From contig NC_081147.1 of assembly GCF_958295425.1 (NCBI RefSeq), positions 6,035,290-6,099,289 of the forward strand: DNA of 64,000 nt, given 5' to 3'. The translations under genes and the position numbers were made by a program. Positions within the stretch are counted from its first letter, which is position 1, and each line of letters opens with the position of its first letter. Source of the stretch: Solea solea (lineage: Eukaryota; Chordata; Actinopteri; Pleuronectiformes; Soleidae). This document shows positions 59,775 to 64,000 of the stretch, piece by piece. The notes beneath the pieces were generated by a model. It ran no database searches and was not told the origin of the DNA. It saw nothing but the letters and a program-made list of their open reading frames with translations.

Positions 59775-60155
59775 GCATTTCCTGTTCAAATACACGGGAG
59801 AAAAGTGAGGTGAGCTGTGCCTCACCTCTGACAGAGCTGTGCCACACAGGCAGTTGGCGCATGCCCATTGTTGCCTCTCTTTATATAACCAATATACATG
59901 TTTGATCAGACATGTACTACACATGCTGACATTTTACAGTCACTCTAATATATTTAATGAATGTGTGTGACCTATTTAGTCTTTCTGATCGACCGTAAAT
60001 GTGCAGTGAAAAGGCACAGGGTGAGGCAGAAAGTACCGTGCCACACTGATAGGGGGCAGTGCTGTGCGTGTGTGGCACAGCCCTCTGTCCGAGTTGAGGC
60101 ACAGCTCATCGCTGCCTCACCTCACTGTTCTCCCGTGTATTTGATAAGGAAATGC
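59775..60155. mobile_element. MITE with long inverted repeats
   Basis: The left arm (GCATTTCCTG, AAATACACGGGAGAA, GTGAGGTGAG, GAGCTGTGCC, GAGCTGTGCCACAC) and the right arm read inverted (GCATTTCCTT, AAATACACGGGAGAA, GTGAGGTGAG, GAGCTGTGCC, GGGCTGTGCCACAC) match over roughly 85 bp. The 381-bp element has no coding capacity. Confidence 0.75.
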
Positions 60156-60720
60156 TTAAAGGAGACATATTATACCCTATTTCCCCAAGTTAAAATAGTT
60201 CCCTTGTGTCCTAATGAACATGTCTGTGACATGCTTTGGTCAAAATACCATAAGGATGAAGCACCATAGCAGTTCAATAACCCTGCTAAACCCGCCCCTT
60301 TCAGAACGCTCGGTTTTGTGCCTAGTCCCTTTACATGCAAATGAGACACAGACAAACACACACCCACTTCTTCCAGGGGGTTTCGGATTTGTCCTTTTTA
60401 CAGCGCTCACTCAGCTCCTGTTCCCTCCGCTCCATTCCTCTCCCCCTCCCTCCACTAGTTCTCTGACAATATGAACATGGCAGCGTGCGCGGAAAACAGG
60501 GAGAGTGCCGTCACAGGAAGAGACGTCTGACACAAGGATCAAGCCGAACAGTGCCGAACTGTAAATCAGTTAAAAACACTTAGGGACAGCACCGCTGATT
60601 GCCAGCGGCGAGCTGCATAAACTGCCACTGTATGTGACTGTATCAGACTGAGTCTGTGCTCCGGTCATGGAGGACGTACTGAACAAAAAAGTTGATTTTG
60701 CATAATATGTCCCCTTTAAA
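60156..60720. mobile_element. MITE with TTTAAAGGGGACATATTAT ends
   Basis: Left end TTAAAGGAGACATATTAT; right end, read inverted, TTTAAAGGGGACATATTATG. This is a common teleost MITE end. The internal part 60500-60660, inverted, shares blocks with MITE family A (AAGCCGAACAGTGCCGAACT), so the two families have exchanged sequence or are related. Confidence 0.75.
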
Positions 60721-61367
60721 TTCATCTTTTTTGGCATGGTGATATTTTGACATTCTTGGAGAAGTTTTGTGAATTTGTGTGGTAAAACCATAAGGAGTTG
60801 TGGCAACTCAACAAACCTTGTTAAACACCTCCGACTAAACCACGAGACAGTTTAACTTGAGGTGGACAGAAGAGAGGTTGCTCGGGCAAGACAGACGTCT
60901 CTGGCGGAGTCCTTCCGTGCTGCAGCTGCAGGCAGGCACTATCCAGGTAAAGAGGGAGCAAATGTAGAGCTTTAAGTGGCCCTAAACACTGTTGCTGTCG
61001 GAGTTGTTCAAATTAAAATAAATATGGTTATGAAATAATAAGTAACAAAATAAATACATGCTTGACATGTTCATGTAACGTGAATTAAGATGCACATTTT
61101 TTATTTTCATAGTACTTGATAATGAAACAATTTTTTTAAGTGTTTGAATCACCATTTCCCACATAATTTTTATGATTGTGTCCTTTGTTTGGTTTTTCTG
61201 TTGTTGTATTAGCTTGGCTATATTGTAAATGAGGCTGCTATCTCAATATAGGCTACTTCCAAGTTTCAAATAAATAAATTACTCTGATGCTTTGTACTCT
61301 TTATGAAGCTAGGATTTGAAATCATTTTGAAATGTTTTTAATTTACCAGACACATTAGGTGTTTTTG

Positions 61368-62755
61368 CACAAAGTATCGGTATCGGATCGGTATCGCCGA
61401 TACCAGCCTGAATTTTACTCAGTATCAGATCGGAAAGGAAATCAGTGGTATGCCTGGATTTCACCAAATTGTGTGATTAAATGTTTGGTATTGGTAGAGT
61501 CCCAAAATGCCGAAAAAGTTTCTAACATCTGAGTTTATTTCCGGGTTGTGCGCGGCCCATAGAGCATGTGCAGTAGTGTTACTCCCATAATGCCTCTGGG
61601 CTACGTCTACTTGCTCAGCGCGTCCATGAAAATCCAAAGTCATGATGGGAGTAACGCAGTGACAGCTGCTGAGAAAGAAGAACTGTTTTGTTTACTGTGA
61701 TATTTAAGCATTTAATATGAAATAATTTAATATGTGTTATTTTTGCAATGCTATGTTTAGTATTTAGTATATTAGGAATTTATTTTAAAAATGACTATCC
61801 GCCTCAGCTCGTCATTTCACGGACATATACTGTATGATAATAATCAAAGTTGCTGTAAACTGAAAAAAACCCTACGGAAAATACGAAGTATGTACGTTGT
61901 AGAATTTTTTTCTGTTAACTGTATGTTTATTTGACATCATCAAACTTATATGTAATAAGAGGTAAACACATTTTAAGTATTTCTACAATGTTATTGTCCA
62001 AAAATGATGCTTTCACATAATATAAAGCTCACAATTATTATTATTACTATTATTATTGTTATTATCATCATTATAATCATTGTTACATTGATATTATATT
62101 AATATAAAGATCATAAATTATTAAAATAAAGTCAGGCAAGAGAACCTCATATTATTAGGAACAGTAACCGTGCATCACACGATCACTCCGATAACTCCAC
62201 AGTGTCATGATATTCGGGAGTGAAGTCAAGTGCAGCATGTCTCCTCTGAATCCTCACAGCAGCTCGTTAATACATTGATAATAGGTTTGAAAATAAATGC
62301 TAATGAGCAACGAATAAATAACTAATACCTGCTTTGTCGTAATATTTTAAAAATTTAAACAAAAAACCCACATTGACTTAATTTATTCACATTCCTCATA
62401 AAGTTTTCATACCATATGGTTCCCTGACAGTAGTGCCGTTCCCGAGACACCACATGATTTGGTGTACTTGTACACAGCTGTGACGTCACTCTGATTTTTC
62501 TGGACTTTTTATGGCATTTAGGAAAGTTTTACAAATATGAAACTCCATGAATTAAAAATATAGATATAATAGGCTATAAAAGTAGGCAATATGTTTTAAT
62601 TCCATGACAGGAAATATGTCATGTGACCTAAAATTGTTTTTTTGTTTTATCAGTATGGGTATAGGTTGATATCGGAATCGGAAATTAAGTGTTTGACAAT
62701 ATCGAATATTAGTAAAAAAAATGAAAAAGCCAATATCGGACGTCCCAATGTTTAA
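61368..62755. mobile_element. Possible DNA transposon with ATCGG-rich ends
   Basis: The left end AAGTATCGGTATCGGATCGG and right end AGCCAATATCGGACGTCCCA belong to the same family as 14.2 kb. The interior (61450-62640) is AT-rich and noncoding and contains an inverted pair, GTGTTACTCCCAT (61576) and ATGGGAGTAACGC (61645). Whether both ends belong to one insertion is uncertain. Confidence 0.35.
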
Positions 62756-63379
62756 TGTACAATGCATCACTCTGTGTCATCACAGACACGAAACAAAGCA
62801 ATACTGAGAAAAAAACAGGGAGACATGTGGAGCTGATCAGCACTGTGTGAACTTGTTTGACAATGGTTGGAATGAAACAGATATTGGTTTATATTTTAAA
62901 GTTACACTCTACAGTTTTAAAACATATTTTGTAGTTATTTGCCATTGATTTGTTGCTTGGCTTATTTAAAAGAACACAGATTAGCACCAGCATCACAGCC
63001 AGTTATCAGTTTTAATGTTGTGGCTGATTAGTATATATGTATTCATTTAAATTTTGGAACTAAAGTTTTCTTATCAAGATGTTAGAATAATGTGGCCACT
63101 TCATACTACAAAATTCATTAATCATATTATGCTCGTACCACTGTGTTACTTTGGCAGCTGATGCCTGTTCTCACTTGCAGAACATAAGGGCACATACTGT
63201 AAGTATTTTATAAGGACATACAGTATTTGAAAAATTACACACCGGCCCTTTAAACTATTCATTTGACCTTTCAGGGCATGGCTGTTTGATGTATTTGAGG
63301 TTGCAGTACATAGAATTGTTAAGGTTACACTTCACACTAACTCTCTATTGGCAAAATTGTCAATAATTCATAACTAAGG

Positions 63380-63760
63380 AGCCTTGGAGTATAAAATCAG
63401 CCGTCTTCCACCTGCACATAATAATGAAAATTGGAGACATCCTGTCCCTCAAGGAAGCTGAAAACTAGACCATGCTTTTGTTACGTCTAGACTGAACTAT
63501 TGCAATTCTTTATTATAAGGATGTTCCAATAAGTCCATGGAAGCCTCAAGCTGATCCAAAATGCTACAGTACAATTACCGACAGGAAGTTAAAAGAGAGA
63601 CCATATTACTTTATTGTTAGTTTCTCTACATTAGTTCCCAGTAATTTGATCCTCCTCACATACAAAGCACTTAATGATCAGGCCTCATTCAATCTCACAG
63701 AGATAATATAGTAACTTATGGTTCCAGTAGATCACCTTAAACCCGAAATGTAGCAAAAAG
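63380..63760 (+). mobile_element. L2 LINE fragment, very degenerate
   Basis: Plus-strand pieces in changing frames read LDHAFVTSR-type, LKLIQNAT-type and LLTYKALNDQASFNLT, the same C-terminal L2 blocks as at 43.9 kb. There are many indels and stops. Confidence 0.55.
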
Positions 63761-64000
63761 AAATGGTGGAAAGATATTTGCTTCGTTCCATTTACATCAG
63801 AACTCAGATGTTGGAACTGGGAGAGATGTCACAAGTTCACACAGTTCACCATGTTCCAGTTGAGAAAATAAACATGGACACACACATAATGTATCTTGAG
63901 CTAGCATTGTTCACAAAAACAAAATGACTAAAGTGCTATTGACAGTAAAAGTAGCATCATTTGTTGCTCCGTGTTTACGCGTTAAAAATGCCCTCGGAAA

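Overview
The window looks like teleost fish nuclear DNA. It is AT-rich and almost free of long open frames. It is crowded with retroelement and DNA-transposon families that I recognise from ray-finned fish: L2 with its TTTGGATAAAAGCGTCTGCT tail, CR1/Rex1-like LINEs with a GATAAGATAA-type 3' end, hAT, piggyBac, MITEs and tRNA-headed SINEs. It also carries many vertebrate-type simple repeats (CA, GATA, GA, ATTAA). There are no operons or bacterial signals. Most short open frames are chance frames or transposon debris.

Layout. 1-14 kb is mostly unique AT-rich sequence with microsatellites, SINE-like fragments and a few stretches rich in homeodomain-type sites that could be conserved noncoding elements. 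One possible first coding exon lies on the minus strand near 4.75 kb. At 15.1-17.5 kb there is a GC-rich island. Its left part is a decayed 28S rRNA pseudogene and its right part is unexplained but contains splice-like exon cores and a 15-bp hairpin. At 18.2-21.4 kb lies the one convincing intact gene: five minus-strand exons that join in frame to a 144-residue secreted C-type-lectin-like protein. A 600-bp MITE sits in its intron 2 and a truncated copy of the same MITE lies just upstream of its start. At 22.7-24.9 kb there is a 462-bp direct duplication, 98% identical, with copies 1777 bp apart.

31-35 kb is a transposon cluster: a CR1/Rex1-like LINE with both endonuclease and reverse transcriptase remains, an endonuclease fragment of another LINE, and a piggyBac transposase remnant. 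41-45.5 kb contains a 40-bp perfect palindrome centred on TGACGTCA, a hAT transposase C-terminus interrupted by a SINE with a nearly perfect tRNA-Glu head, a complete hAT-type MITE with a nested repeat, an L2 3' end, and remains of what I think is a multicopy PB1-like/SAMD3-like fish gene family. 48-49.4 kb holds the best-preserved L2 copy. 53-64 kb contains further MITEs (two of them abutting), a GDSL/SGNH-like LINE fragment, and old L2 and hAT debris.

All identifications come from reading the sequence and from remembered family features. No database search was run. The lectin gene is the main functional feature. Nearly everything else is mobile-element biology or unannotated intergenic DNA.
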